A DNA stretch of 64,000 nt from contig JAYVMW010000020.1 in assembly GCA_043758755.1 (NCBI GenBank), forward strand, positions 56,423 through 120,422, read 5' to 3'. Shown here piece by piece: positions 24,753-32,763 of the stretch. A program made the translations under genes and the position numbers. This DNA comes from Solimicrobium sp043758755. Lineage in GTDB: Bacteria; Pseudomonadota; Gammaproteobacteria; Burkholderiales; Burkholderiaceae_D. The notes beneath the pieces were generated by a model. It was not told the origin of the DNA and made no database searches. It saw nothing but the letters and a program-made list of their open reading frames with translations. How positions within the stretch are numbered: position 1 is the stretch's first letter; every line of letters begins with the position of its first letter.

Positions 24753-26051
24753 TCAGGATTTTGCTTGAAAATATTCTTCCAAGACCTCCCATTTAATATT
24801 CTGTCTGACCTTAGATACATCCGTATTAATACTTAGATATAACATATCTCTGATTGCATATTTGACGATAGGCGGATACGGATTGCCCGGCCCGAACACC
24901 GTATTCAGATCACGAGTCAACAGATCATTAGCTGGGCCATTAATGCCGCCTTCAAACTCTACTCTGGAGGGAATACTGTCCAGTGTAGTTACAAGAATGT
25001 TGCAGGCATTGGCAACGTTCTTTACGGATACATCATTTAAGAAGACAGAAAGAAAATCTTCAATAGCTGTTGTCCGTTTATCGACCAAACGATAAAGAGC
25101 ACCAAAATTTTCATCGGTGACAGATTCATTGTTGCGGCACATGTCGTTCATGATTTCTACTGCAGCAGCTCTGTCAGTTTCACCGAAAATTAAATTGAAC
25201 TTTTCCCGATTCATTTTTCCCAATGTATACATCATCATTGCCGCACTGCCGGTTGGAACTTCGTTACTGATTAAATTTGCCGGACAATCTAAAAGACATT
25301 CGGTGTATTCTTCTCCGGCCAGGCATGAATCCTTAAACAACAAATCCGTACCTACAATGCAGGATACGCTGGCCGGATGAGCGAAAGCATCTTCAATTTT
25401 GATTTTGAATCGGTCATTACTGGCTGGCTTGGCCAACCCGGACAATTTGGCAAAAGCAGAAATTCTGTCTGTTACATTCGTCGCTTCGTAAGCAGCGTTT
25501 AAGTGACTCATCGCTTGCACTGCTACATTTTCATCAAGGCATTGATGCATTGAATGCCAGCATTTTTTTAATTTTTCGTTTTCAAATGTCTCAAAAAACA
25601 TAACATCCTTTACGACCGCACCATCACTTGTTACACCTCTTTCCGGATCATATTCAAGCGGGAAGCCGAAATCTCCATATTCTTCAGAAAAATCAAAAAA
25701 ATACTGACCGGTTTCGCAATCATATTCCGGCGTAAATTTCTCCCGGTCATTAGGCTTAGCAAGGGTCCGCAAGCCATCAAGAGCGCGCATTGCAGTTTTT
25801 TTTAATACGGTCCTTTCAGTCTCACTCGAATTTTTGTCCAAATATGAATCGCGCGCTTGTACAAGGTCATACACATGTCCAAACGCTTCCGCGTGTGCTC
25901 CATCGCTAAAAAAGTCGGCCAGTTTTTGCCACAGGCTCATCGCGTCGCTGATTGCCTGATCCTTGTTTCCAGATTTTTGCAGCTGTTGCAGCGCCTTTGT
26001 GGATATATCAATACCCCAGTTGACTCTTCCTGGTCGAATACAAAATTGCAT
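24753..26051 (-). CDS. putative type III effector with SPI-2-like N-terminal translocation motif
   Basis: A 432-residue soluble protein without recognised catalytic domain. Residues 40-48 read LWQKLADFF, matching the W-E-K-[I/M]-x-x-F-F motif of Salmonella SPI-2 translocated effectors (SifA has LWEKIKDFF in my memory). The following LDGLRTLAKPNDREKF and CETGQYFFDF also correspond in order to that N-terminal domain. A second, shorter copy of the module seems to start at W165 and ends LSGLAKPASNDRF (203-215). The C-terminal half (~230-432) is unknown and cysteine-containing (DSCLAGEEYTECLLDCP). The ATG has GGAG seven bases upstream. AT-rich compared with flanks. Effector status is inference from the motif and neighbours. 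Confidence 0.65.
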   Translation of the reverse strand: MQFCIRPGRVNWGIDISTKALQQLQKSGNKDQAISDAMSLWQKLADFFSDGAHAEAFGHVYDLVQARDSYLDKNSSETERTVLKKTAMRALDGLRTLAKPNDREKFTPEYDCETGQYFFDFSEEYGDFGFPLEYDPERGVTSDGAVVKDVMFFETFENEKLKKCWHSMHQCLDENVAVQAMSHLNAAYEATNVTDRISAFAKLSGLAKPASNDRFKIKIEDAFAHPASVSCIVGTDLLFKDSCLAGEEYTECLLDCPANLISNEVPTGSAAMMMYTLGKMNREKFNLIFGETDRAAAVEIMNDMCRNNESVTDENFGALYRLVDKRTTAIEDFLSVFLNDVSVKNVANACNILVTTLDSIPSRVEFEGGINGPANDLLTRDLNTVFGPGNPYPPIVKYAIRDMLYLSINTDVSKVRQNIKWEVLEEYFQAKS

Positions 26052-26314
26052 GCCATGCTCCGTTTAAAAGGATTTAATTTGATGGTTGAAATAATTTTTT
26101 AATAACAAACTTCTGGCGGAGTATTTCCAAATTCAACAGATCTGGAAATTAGCAGTTTCCCTAACCGGTCAGTAAATACCCTGACAGGGAACCCCCTGAT
26201 TTTCACCTGCAAATGAGCAAACGTACACTCTCACACAAATCACTTTTCGGAATTTGCCGGGCAAACAATTCAGACCTGAATTCATGAAGTGTCTATTTTG
26301 CCGAGGAAAATTAA

Positions 26315-26782
26315 ATGAGCCTGAATGCCGTACAACAAACTCTCTCTCAAGTAAGCATCAATACTTTACACCGTGCGCTCTCATCAGCACCCCAAATGAA
26401 AATTCGGGATGCCGCAGCAAACTACAATGCCAGCACCGCCGGAAAAATATATGAACTATTCAAATGTGTATTTACTGTTGGCCTGAGCGTCGCATACAAC
26501 AAATTCATCAACGAACCCGCCAAACGAGAAGCCGTTCTCGATTTGGAAAACAGACTTGACATGTTAAGGGTACAAAAAGAAGAACATCCTGAGTGGCCTG
26601 CGGTGCGGATTTGTATCAAATTCGAGGGAGTGGACTATACCGTGCTCGAGAGCGAAAATAATCTCTACGTTTTTCCTGAAGGGACGGCACTGAAAGTCAA
26701 TAGTGATAACGAGGTAACTAACGCGACTTTAATCATTAAAGGAAAAAGCATGGCAGATCTCATCGACGCGAGACTCGGCTGA
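26315..26782 (+). CDS. small protein sharing the effector-like N-terminal module
   Basis: A 155-residue soluble protein with no recognised family. GAGGAAAA precedes the ATG, a good ribosome-binding site. Residues 15-25 (INTLHRALSSA) match PQTLHCAFRSA in the kinase-like protein; later LDMLRVQKEEHP and CIKFEGVDYTVLESEN keep the same order and spacing as counterparts in both other effector-like proteins. It seems to consist almost entirely of this module plus a short tail, so it could be a small effector, a truncated effector, or a regulator or chaperone-like partner. A 13-base palindrome (TTTGCC-G-GGCAAA) lies upstream at 26253-26265. It converges on the thioredoxin-like gene. Confidence 0.65.
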   Translation: MSLNAVQQTLSQVSINTLHRALSSAPQMKIRDAAANYNASTAGKIYELFKCVFTVGLSVAYNKFINEPAKREAVLDLENRLDMLRVQKEEHPEWPAVRICIKFEGVDYTVLESENNLYVFPEGTALKVNSDNEVTNATLIIKGKSMADLIDARLG

Positions 26783-26794
26783 GAAACAACAACC

Positions 26795-27319
26795 TTATCT
26801 GACCGCCAAAATATCCTTGCGCAACTGCACCATATCCAGCCGGCCACGATACGTTTTCACCACTTCACCCGATTTATTCAGGATCACGGTAAATGGCAAT
26901 CCACCAGCCTTGTTACCAAGCTGCGCCGACAACTGTGTGCCAGTCATGCCGGCCACAAACAGCGGATAGGTGATTTTATATTTCTGCGCAAATTCGGCCA
27001 GCGCATCCGGGCTGTCAATACCAATGCCGATAAAGCTGACTTTTTTTGCTGCCAGTTCGGTTTGCATGGCCGACAGTTCCGGCATTTCTTTCACACACGG
27101 CTCACACCAAGTGGCCCAGAAATTCACTACCAGCACTTTATTTCTGAATTCACCAAGTGGCTTTTCCGCCCCGTCGGCCTGCGCCGGCACGGTAGGCAGT
27201 TTGCTGGCAAACAGTTCATCGCTAACCTGCGGTTTGGCGGCATACAGAGTCGAAAACATCATGCCCAGTCCTGCGAAAGAAATGGCGACCAGAGTGGTGA
27301 CTACAAATTTATATTTCAT
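26795..27319 (-). CDS. TlpA-like thioredoxin-family protein, membrane anchored
   Basis: A 174-residue periplasmic thiol-disulfide protein. An N-terminal signal anchor (FVVTTLVAISFAGLGMMF) precedes a thioredoxin fold of the TlpA/ResA kind with the active site NFWATWCEPCVKEMPEL (CxxC) and a cis-Pro region GGLPFTVILNKSG. It most likely reduces disulfides in the periplasm, for example in cytochrome c maturation or substrate-specific rescue. I chose ATG 27319, which has AGGAAAG eight bases upstream; an upstream in-frame start is inside the preceding gene. Its 5' end overlaps that gene by 11 bases, implying translational coupling. Confidence 0.92.
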   Translation of the reverse strand: MKYKFVVTTLVAISFAGLGMMFSTLYAAKPQVSDELFASKLPTVPAQADGAEKPLGEFRNKVLVVNFWATWCEPCVKEMPELSAMQTELAAKKVSFIGIGIDSPDALAEFAQKYKITYPLFVAGMTGTQLSAQLGNKAGGLPFTVILNKSGEVVKTYRGRLDMVQLRKDILAVR

Positions 27320-27953
27320 GGTGCTGGCTTTCCTGTGTGCTTGCTTCAATCAGTTTTTGCAGTGCGGCGCTGTTGGCACGCGGTGTTTTTTTGGCTGAAT
27401 TGCTCCGCAAATCGTCCGGGGCCAATAATACTAAATGTATGCCCTCGTTGTCGCGCACAAAACTCAAGGTTTCGACCGGATCGTGTTTTCTGCCCGGCTC
27501 CGGCTGCGCCTGTGATACTTCAAAATCCACGCCCTTATTCAGTAAGTAAATGGCAACGTCCTTGCCGTTATCTACAAATAGCTGGAGGACAATATCAGCA
27601 TGCTCGCCTGCCGTGCCATTCAACACCGCACCGGTCAGGCAGGGATTAAACTGAGCCAGTTCCTGCATGATGGTCAATGCCAGTTTGCGCAGATGCAGTA
27701 AACGAACCGGCTGGGTGGCGGATAAAAATAACTGGTTATACAGGCGAACCTGTTGCTCTATGAGACTGTTGTCGGGTAATAAATCATGGCTGAATTTATC
27801 CGATCCCAACACCTGCTGCGCTGCCTTTTGCTTGGCAATTGCATAAGTTGCGCCGTCTTCCGCTACATAACGGGCAGCTATTGTGGCTATCTCCTGACGA
27901 ATTTCGGGTGTCTGGGATAAAGGTCGCGAGGGCTCTGCTGAAGAATGCTTCAT
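27309..27953 (-). CDS. conserved hypothetical protein next to tlpA and mpl
   Basis: A 214-residue cytoplasmic protein. The first part is helical (IRQEIATIAARYVAEDGATY...QKAAQQVLG), the middle contains LTGAVLNGTAGEHADIVLQLF, which resembles the glycine-serine/aspartate strand of minimal nucleotidyltransferase folds, and the tail is hydrophilic. I recall homologues at the same place beside mpl in other Burkholderiales, sometimes loosely annotated, but I know no function. It overlaps the thioredoxin-like gene by 11 bases and is divergent from mpl across an 82-base spacer. Confidence 0.75.
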   Translation of the reverse strand: MKHSSAEPSRPLSQTPEIRQEIATIAARYVAEDGATYAIAKQKAAQQVLGSDKFSHDLLPDNSLIEQQVRLYNQLFLSATQPVRLLHLRKLALTIMQELAQFNPCLTGAVLNGTAGEHADIVLQLFVDNGKDVAIYLLNKGVDFEVSQAQPEPGRKHDPVETLSFVRDNEGIHLVLLAPDDLRSNSAKKTPRANSAALQKLIEASTQESQHHEI

Positions 27954-28035
27954 AAAATCTGCACGAAAAAGACGTTGTCCATCATAACCTAGCAGGTAAA
28001 ATGGCGGAATTATTTTTTTCCTTCTTTTTTATCCA

Positions 28036-29400
28036 ATGCATATTCATATTCTGGGAATTTGTGGCACGTTTATGGGCGGACTGGCGGTGCTGGCCAAACA
28101 GGCCGGTCATACCGTGACCGGCTGCGACGCCAATGTCTATCCGCCCATGAGTACCCAGTTGCGTGAACAGGGCATCAGTCTGGTTGAAGGATATCAGCCG
28201 GATCAGATTTCTGAAGATATTGATCTGTATGTAGTCGGCAATGCCATTTCGCGTGGCAACCCGTTGATGGAAGAAATCCTGAATCGCGGCCTGCCCTACA
28301 CCTCGGGTCCGGCGTGGATGGGTGAACATATTCTGTCCGGCAAATGGGTACTGGCAGTAGCCGGCACGCACGGCAAAACCACTACCTCGGCCATGCTGGC
28401 CTGGATTTTGCAGGAAGCCGGTTACGAACCGGGGTTTCTGATTGGTGGCGTACCGATGAATTTCGGCATCTCGGCCCGGCTGGGTACTGGCGCTACGCCT
28501 TCAGAATTTTTTGTGATTGAAGCCGACGAATACGATTCCGCGTTCTTCGACAAGCGCAGCAAGTTTGTCCACTACCACGCCAAAACCGCAATCCTGAATA
28601 ACCTGGAATACGACCATGCCGATATTTTTCCGGATCTGGGTGCCATCGAAACTCAGTTCCATCATCTGGTGCGCACCATTCCCGGCATCGGTCAGCTGGT
28701 GATCAATGGTCAGGAAGAATCACTGCAACGCGTCATCAAACGGGGTTGCTGGAGCGAGCAGGTATTGTTTGGCGTTCCCGACGGCTGGCATTTCCATGAA
28801 GATGAAGTGCGTTTTCAACAGCAGTCCTACGGTGCACTGGTCTGGGAACTGCAGGGTGATCATAACCGCATGAATGCACTGGCTGCCATTGCCGCAGCCC
28901 GTCATGTCGGGGTTGCACCTGATCTGGCGCTGGATGCGCTGTCCCGTTTTGAAAACGTCAAGCGCCGCATGGAAGTGCGCGGTGTCGTCAGCGGCATTAC
29001 GGTGTATGACGATTTCGCGCATCATCCGACTGCCATTACCACCACCATAGCCGGCCTGCGCAAGAAAGTGGGCAGTGCGCGGATACTGGCGGTACTGGAG
29101 CCGCGCTCCAACACCATGAAACTGGGCAGCATGAAAGCCGCGTTGCCCGATAGTCTGTCCGAAGCCGATCTGGTGTTCGCGTATGGCGCCACCAGCGGCA
29201 AGGATGCGCTGGGCTGGGACCTGGCGCAAAGTCTGGCACCGTTGGGAAATCGTGCGCAAAGTTTCCATGACCTGACCGAACTGCAAAATGCCATCGTGAG
29301 CGCGGCCCGGCCTGGCGACCACATTTTGATGATGAGTAATGGCGGCTTTGGCGGCATCCATCAGAAGGTGGTGAACCGTTTAACTGAACTGGCAACATGA
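28036..29400 (+). CDS. mpl: UDP-N-acetylmuramate:L-Ala-gamma-D-Glu-meso-DAP ligase
   Basis: Peptidoglycan-recycling ligase that attaches the recovered tripeptide to UDP-MurNAc in the cytoplasm. At 454 residues it has the Mur-ligase plan: N-terminal Rossmann part MHIHILGICGTFMGGLAVLA, ATP-binding AVAGTHGKTTTSAMLAWIL (residues ~110-128), central FFVIEADEYDSAFFDKRSKF, HNRMNALAAIAAARHVG and the C-terminal domain with YDDFAHHPTAI. The ICGTFMGG start and DEYDSAFFDKRSKF segment separate Mpl from MurC. Its stop overlaps the start of the yqiA-like gene (ATGA), suggesting co-translation. Confidence 0.96.
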   Translation: MHIHILGICGTFMGGLAVLAKQAGHTVTGCDANVYPPMSTQLREQGISLVEGYQPDQISEDIDLYVVGNAISRGNPLMEEILNRGLPYTSGPAWMGEHILSGKWVLAVAGTHGKTTTSAMLAWILQEAGYEPGFLIGGVPMNFGISARLGTGATPSEFFVIEADEYDSAFFDKRSKFVHYHAKTAILNNLEYDHADIFPDLGAIETQFHHLVRTIPGIGQLVINGQEESLQRVIKRGCWSEQVLFGVPDGWHFHEDEVRFQQQSYGALVWELQGDHNRMNALAAIAAARHVGVAPDLALDALSRFENVKRRMEVRGVVSGITVYDDFAHHPTAITTTIAGLRKKVGSARILAVLEPRSNTMKLGSMKAALPDSLSEADLVFAYGATSGKDALGWDLAQSLAPLGNRAQSFHDLTELQNAIVSAARPGDHILMMSNGGFGGIHQKVVNRLTELAT

Positions 29401-29966
29401 TTCTTTATCTGCACGGATTTCGTTCCTCCCCCGCTTCCACGAAAGCACGGCTGATGCAACAGGCCATGCACAAGGCAGGCCGCGCGCATGAATTTTTTTG
29501 TCCGCAATTGCCGGCCTCACCAAAACTGGCCATTGAGCAGCTACTGCAACTGTGCGCAGGATGGGAAACGTCCGCCCTGACCATTATCGGTTCTTCTCTG
29601 GGCGGATTTTATGCCACGTATCTGGCCGAACGGCTGGGCTGCCGCGCGGTGCTGCTCAACCCGGCGATCAAGCCCCCGCGCGATCTGTCGCGCTATGTCG
29701 GCGTGACCACCCTGTATCACAGCGATGAAGTATTTGAATTCAAGGATGAATACGTACATGAACTGCCGTTGTATGCGATTGATAAAATCACCCGGCCTGA
29801 ACGGTATTTTTTAATCGCAGCAACCGGCGATGAAGTGCTGGACTGGCGTGAAATGGTCGCGCATTATCCAGCAGCGAAACAGCTGGTGATACCGGGCAGC
29901 GACCACGGCATAAGCGAGTTTTTTGACTACATCGATTTGGTCATGGCGTTTTGTGATGCAAAATAA
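29397..29966 (+). CDS. YqiA/YcfP-type alpha/beta hydrolase (esterase)
   Basis: A 189-residue small alpha/beta hydrolase. It starts ILYLHGFRSSPASTKARLM, as in the YqiA esterase of E. coli; the nucleophile elbow is IIGSSLGGFYATYLAE (Ser in GSSLGG), the acid is in ATGDEVLDWREM and the catalytic His in PGSDHGISEF. YqiA has activity on palmitoyl-CoA and short p-nitrophenyl esters; the natural substrate is unknown. It overlaps mpl at the 5' end and ubiC at the 3' end by a few bases, so it is part of one translation unit. Confidence 0.92.
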   Translation: MILYLHGFRSSPASTKARLMQQAMHKAGRAHEFFCPQLPASPKLAIEQLLQLCAGWETSALTIIGSSLGGFYATYLAERLGCRAVLLNPAIKPPRDLSRYVGVTTLYHSDEVFEFKDEYVHELPLYAIDKITRPERYFLIAATGDEVLDWREMVAHYPAAKQLVIPGSDHGISEFFDYIDLVMAFCDAK

Positions 29967-30558
29967 TTCCATTAAATTCGCGCACTGGCATGATCACGTC
30001 AATCATGTGCGCGCTCCCCGAGAATTGCAGCACTGGCTGACCGACCCCGGTTCGCTGACTGCCAAACTGATTGCCCACAGCACCCACTTTCGCGTGCAAC
30101 GCGTATTTCAGCAGACTGCTTCTTGCTGGACAGACGAAGCTGCACAGCTCGGTCTGGCTAAGGCTTGCAAAGTACACGCGCGCGAAGTACTGCTGCGCTG
30201 CGACGATGTTGCTGCCGTGTTTGCGCACACCGTGCTGCCTTTAGCTTCCACGGCCAGCCAGTGGCCGCTGTTCAGAACCCTGGGTAATAAATCGCTGGGC
30301 AGCACCCTGTTTGGCGACCCGCAAGTCGTGCGCGGCGCCATGCAGTTTGCCCGCCTGCATCCCAATCATCCCGCCATGCGCCGCGCGTATGGGCTAACCT
30401 GCAACCAACCGGATTTACTGCAGCGCCAGTTTGATCAGACTCTGTATGCACGCCGCTCCCTTTTTTGCCGGCGCGGCGGTGTTATGCTGGTGACTGAACT
30501 TTTTCTGCCCCAGATTGTCCATTTAACGAATTTAACGAAACAGGCAGAACACAGATGA
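29956..30558 (+). CDS. ubiC: chorismate--pyruvate lyase
   Basis: Converts chorismate to 4-hydroxybenzoate and pyruvate, the first committed step of ubiquinone synthesis. The 200-residue product shows WLTDPGSLTAKLIAHS at the N-terminus, HAREVLLRCDD (active-site Arg region), LGNKSLGSTLF in the middle and MLVTELFLPQIV near the end, which holds the conserved Glu of the family. Start ATG 29956 lies within the last codons of the hydrolase gene; an adjacent in-frame GTG at 29953 is possible. The RNB gene starts at its stop codon. Confidence 0.9.
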   Translation: MQNNSIKFAHWHDHVNHVRAPRELQHWLTDPGSLTAKLIAHSTHFRVQRVFQQTASCWTDEAAQLGLAKACKVHAREVLLRCDDVAAVFAHTVLPLASTASQWPLFRTLGNKSLGSTLFGDPQVVRGAMQFARLHPNHPAMRRAYGLTCNQPDLLQRQFDQTLYARRSLFCRRGGVMLVTELFLPQIVHLTNLTKQAEHR

Positions 30559-32657
30559 ATGTATTTTTTGAAGAATCAGGCGACTTTAAAGCCGGTGCCG
30601 TCATGTCGCAAACCCCCGATTCATTTCAGGTGGAACTGCCATCCGGCAAGCGCAGCAAAGTCAAAAGTCGTGATGTACTGCTGCAGTTTGGCGCACCGAC
30701 ACCCGAGCTGCTGATCCAGGAAGCCAAAGCTATCGCCGAAGAAATCGATCTGGATTTTTTATGGGAAGTGGCCGGTGCGGAAGAATTCGGTTTTGCCGAG
30801 CTGGGCACGGAATATTTCGGCACCACGATTACTGCAGCGCAAAGTGCCGGCCTGATATTCAGACTGCACAGCGCGCCGATTTATTTTTACAAAAAAGGAC
30901 GTGGTCGTTACAAAGCAGCGCCGACCGAATCGGTGCAGGCGGCGCTGGCCGGAATTGAAAAGAAAAAACAGCAGGCCATTATTCAGGCTGACTATGTCGA
31001 GCAGCTCAAAGCCGGCACACTGCCGCTCAGCATGCACAGCGTGGTCAAACAGCTGTTGTTCAAGCCTGATAAAAATTCCATTGAGTACAAGGCCCTGAAC
31101 ACGGCCTGTCAGGACCTGCACACCAGCCCGGAGCGCTTGATGGTTGCCACAGGCGGCATTGCCAATGCCAAAGAACTGCATTTCTCAAAATTTCTGTTTC
31201 AGTATTTTCCCAAAGGGCCGGGCTTTGCGCATCTGATGCACAACGTTGCCACACCAAGTCTGCCGGACAATCTGCCAGTGGCCGCGGTCGCTGCGTTTTC
31301 CATCGATGATGCCAGCACCACCGAAATCGATGACGCGCTTTCGGTAACCCGCCTGCCAGGCGGCATGCTGGAGATCGGTATTCACATTGCCGCACCGGGA
31401 CTGGGAATTAACCGTGACGACGCCATCGACATGATTGCGCGCGCGCGAATGTCCACGGTGTATATGCCGGGCGACAAAATTACCATGCTGCCCGATGAAC
31501 TGGTCTCGGTCTACACCCTCGGTGCAGGCCAGACCCGACCGGCGGTGTCGCTGTACGCCATTGTCAATCCGGCCGACTGGTCACTGATTAGCACGGTCAG
31601 CAAAATTGAAGCAGTGCCAATTTCAGAGAACCTGCGCAACAACACACTGGACGAGATCATCACCGAAGCCGCGCTGGCCGACGGCAGCGGCGACTATCCG
31701 CACAAGGATGACATTGCCGTACTGTGGCAATGGGCTCAGGTGCTGGAACAGGGTCGCATGGACAAGCGCGCCGGCTTCGGTTTGAAACCCGAACAGCATA
31801 ACCGCACCGATTACAATTTTTATGTCGACGACGATGTGGTGTCGATCGTGCCGCGCAAACGCGGTTCTCCGCTGGACAAAATTGTGGCTGAGTTGATGAT
31901 CTTTGCCAACAGCACCTGGGGCAAGCTGATGAACGACCACGGCATTCCGGGTATCTATCGCTCGCAGGGCGCCGGCGGTGGTGGCTGGGCGGCGCGCATG
32001 CAGGTGCGCATGCTGACTCACGCCGCACCGCATCACAATCTGGGCGTTGATCAGTATGCGTGGAGCACCTCGCCGCTGCGACGCTACACCGATCTGGTGA
32101 ATCAGTGGCAGATCATGGCGTGCATTCAGCATGGCGTTACTGCGCCGCTGGTAGCACCCTTCAAACCGCGCGATGCCGACCTGTTTGCCATCGTCTCGGC
32201 CTTTGATGCACTGTATGCAGCCTATAACGATTTCCAGAGCAGCATGGAACGCTACTGGTGTCTGCGCTGGCTGGGGCAAGAATGGCAGCAGCAGCGTGGC
32301 AAACAGCTTGAAGCGGTGACGATGAAAGAAGACCTGCTGCGACTGGTCGATATCCCGCTAATAGTGCGACTGGCCGGACTGCCGACCATGCAGCGCGGCA
32401 CACATGTGAAGCTCGACATCATCGGCTGGGATGAAATTGATCTGAGTCTGGAAACACGCTTTCTGGAAATATTGTCCAGCCCGGATTCAGAAATGCCGAT
32501 GGATGATGAGAATGAAGAAGTGTCTGATGAAACGATCCCGGCAGTCGAAGAGTTTCCGGCTGAAGCGATAGTTGAAACTGCGGTTGAAACTGCGGCAGAC
32601 GCTGAACCAGACTCTGATGCATCGGTCTTTGATGAACCAACACCGGGCAATTCTTAA
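30555..32657 (+). CDS. RNB-domain ribonuclease (RNase II/R family)
   Basis: A 700-residue 3'-5' exoribonuclease-like protein. The N-terminal ~200 residues are a betaproteobacterial-type RNA-binding region, then the RNB core begins with AAFSIDDASTTEIDDALSV, which carries the aspartates binding the catalytic magnesium. EIGIHIAAPGLGINRDDAID and YAWSTSPLRRYTDLVNQWQI are the other conserved core blocks. Unlike RNase R, the C-terminal S1 domain is degenerate and followed by an acidic tail (DDENEEVSDE, then Glu/Ala-rich repeats). It overlaps ubiC by four bases. Probable role is mRNA or stable-RNA turnover. Confidence 0.92.
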   Translation: MNVFFEESGDFKAGAVMSQTPDSFQVELPSGKRSKVKSRDVLLQFGAPTPELLIQEAKAIAEEIDLDFLWEVAGAEEFGFAELGTEYFGTTITAAQSAGLIFRLHSAPIYFYKKGRGRYKAAPTESVQAALAGIEKKKQQAIIQADYVEQLKAGTLPLSMHSVVKQLLFKPDKNSIEYKALNTACQDLHTSPERLMVATGGIANAKELHFSKFLFQYFPKGPGFAHLMHNVATPSLPDNLPVAAVAAFSIDDASTTEIDDALSVTRLPGGMLEIGIHIAAPGLGINRDDAIDMIARARMSTVYMPGDKITMLPDELVSVYTLGAGQTRPAVSLYAIVNPADWSLISTVSKIEAVPISENLRNNTLDEIITEAALADGSGDYPHKDDIAVLWQWAQVLEQGRMDKRAGFGLKPEQHNRTDYNFYVDDDVVSIVPRKRGSPLDKIVAELMIFANSTWGKLMNDHGIPGIYRSQGAGGGGWAARMQVRMLTHAAPHHNLGVDQYAWSTSPLRRYTDLVNQWQIMACIQHGVTAPLVAPFKPRDADLFAIVSAFDALYAAYNDFQSSMERYWCLRWLGQEWQQQRGKQLEAVTMKEDLLRLVDIPLIVRLAGLPTMQRGTHVKLDIIGWDEIDLSLETRFLEILSSPDSEMPMDDENEEVSDETIPAVEEFPAEAIVETAVETAADAEPDSDASVFDEPTPGNS

Positions 32658-32670
32658 TTAACAACACAGG

Positions 32671-32686
32671 TCGCCCAATCAGGCGA
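32671..32686 (+). terminator. possible weak terminator after the RNB gene
   Basis: TCGCC and GGCGA form a five-base-pair stem with a six-base loop just after the RNB stop codon. Only a short T-rich stretch (tctgctttg) follows, so termination would be inefficient. Confidence 0.35.
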
Positions 32687-32692
32687 TCTGCT

Positions 32693-32721
32693 TTGACATA
32701 CAAATTAAAGTTTGCCATAGT
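32693..32721 (+). promoter_or_regulatory. sigma-70 promoter for the TonB gene
   Basis: Consensus -35 TTGACA at 32693-32698, a 17-base spacer and a -10 CATAGT at 32716-32721. Transcription would begin near 32728, about 36 bases before the first ATG of the tonB-like gene. Confidence 0.6.
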
Positions 32722-32763
32722 GCATTCTCTTTTGAAGACGGCGTAACAATTAAGTTGTAAACA

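Noticed and set aside
21878..26194. Shared 9-mer CAGGGAACC upstream of the kinase-like (21881) and the 155-residue (26185) genes, as a common regulator site
   Set aside because: A nine-base match between two spacers of ~250 bases has an appreciable chance probability, the flanking bases differ, and distances to the starts are not equal.
26245..26275. Possible PIP-box-like (TTCGB-N15-TTCGB) element upstream of the 155-residue gene
   Set aside because: The second half is TTCAG and the spacing is 18, not 15; it does not meet the definition.
21946..26782. Effector-like genes as part of a prophage or classic genomic island
   Set aside because: No integrase, transposase, tRNA target, direct-repeat ends or phage genes are present between the RND operon and the thioredoxin-like gene.
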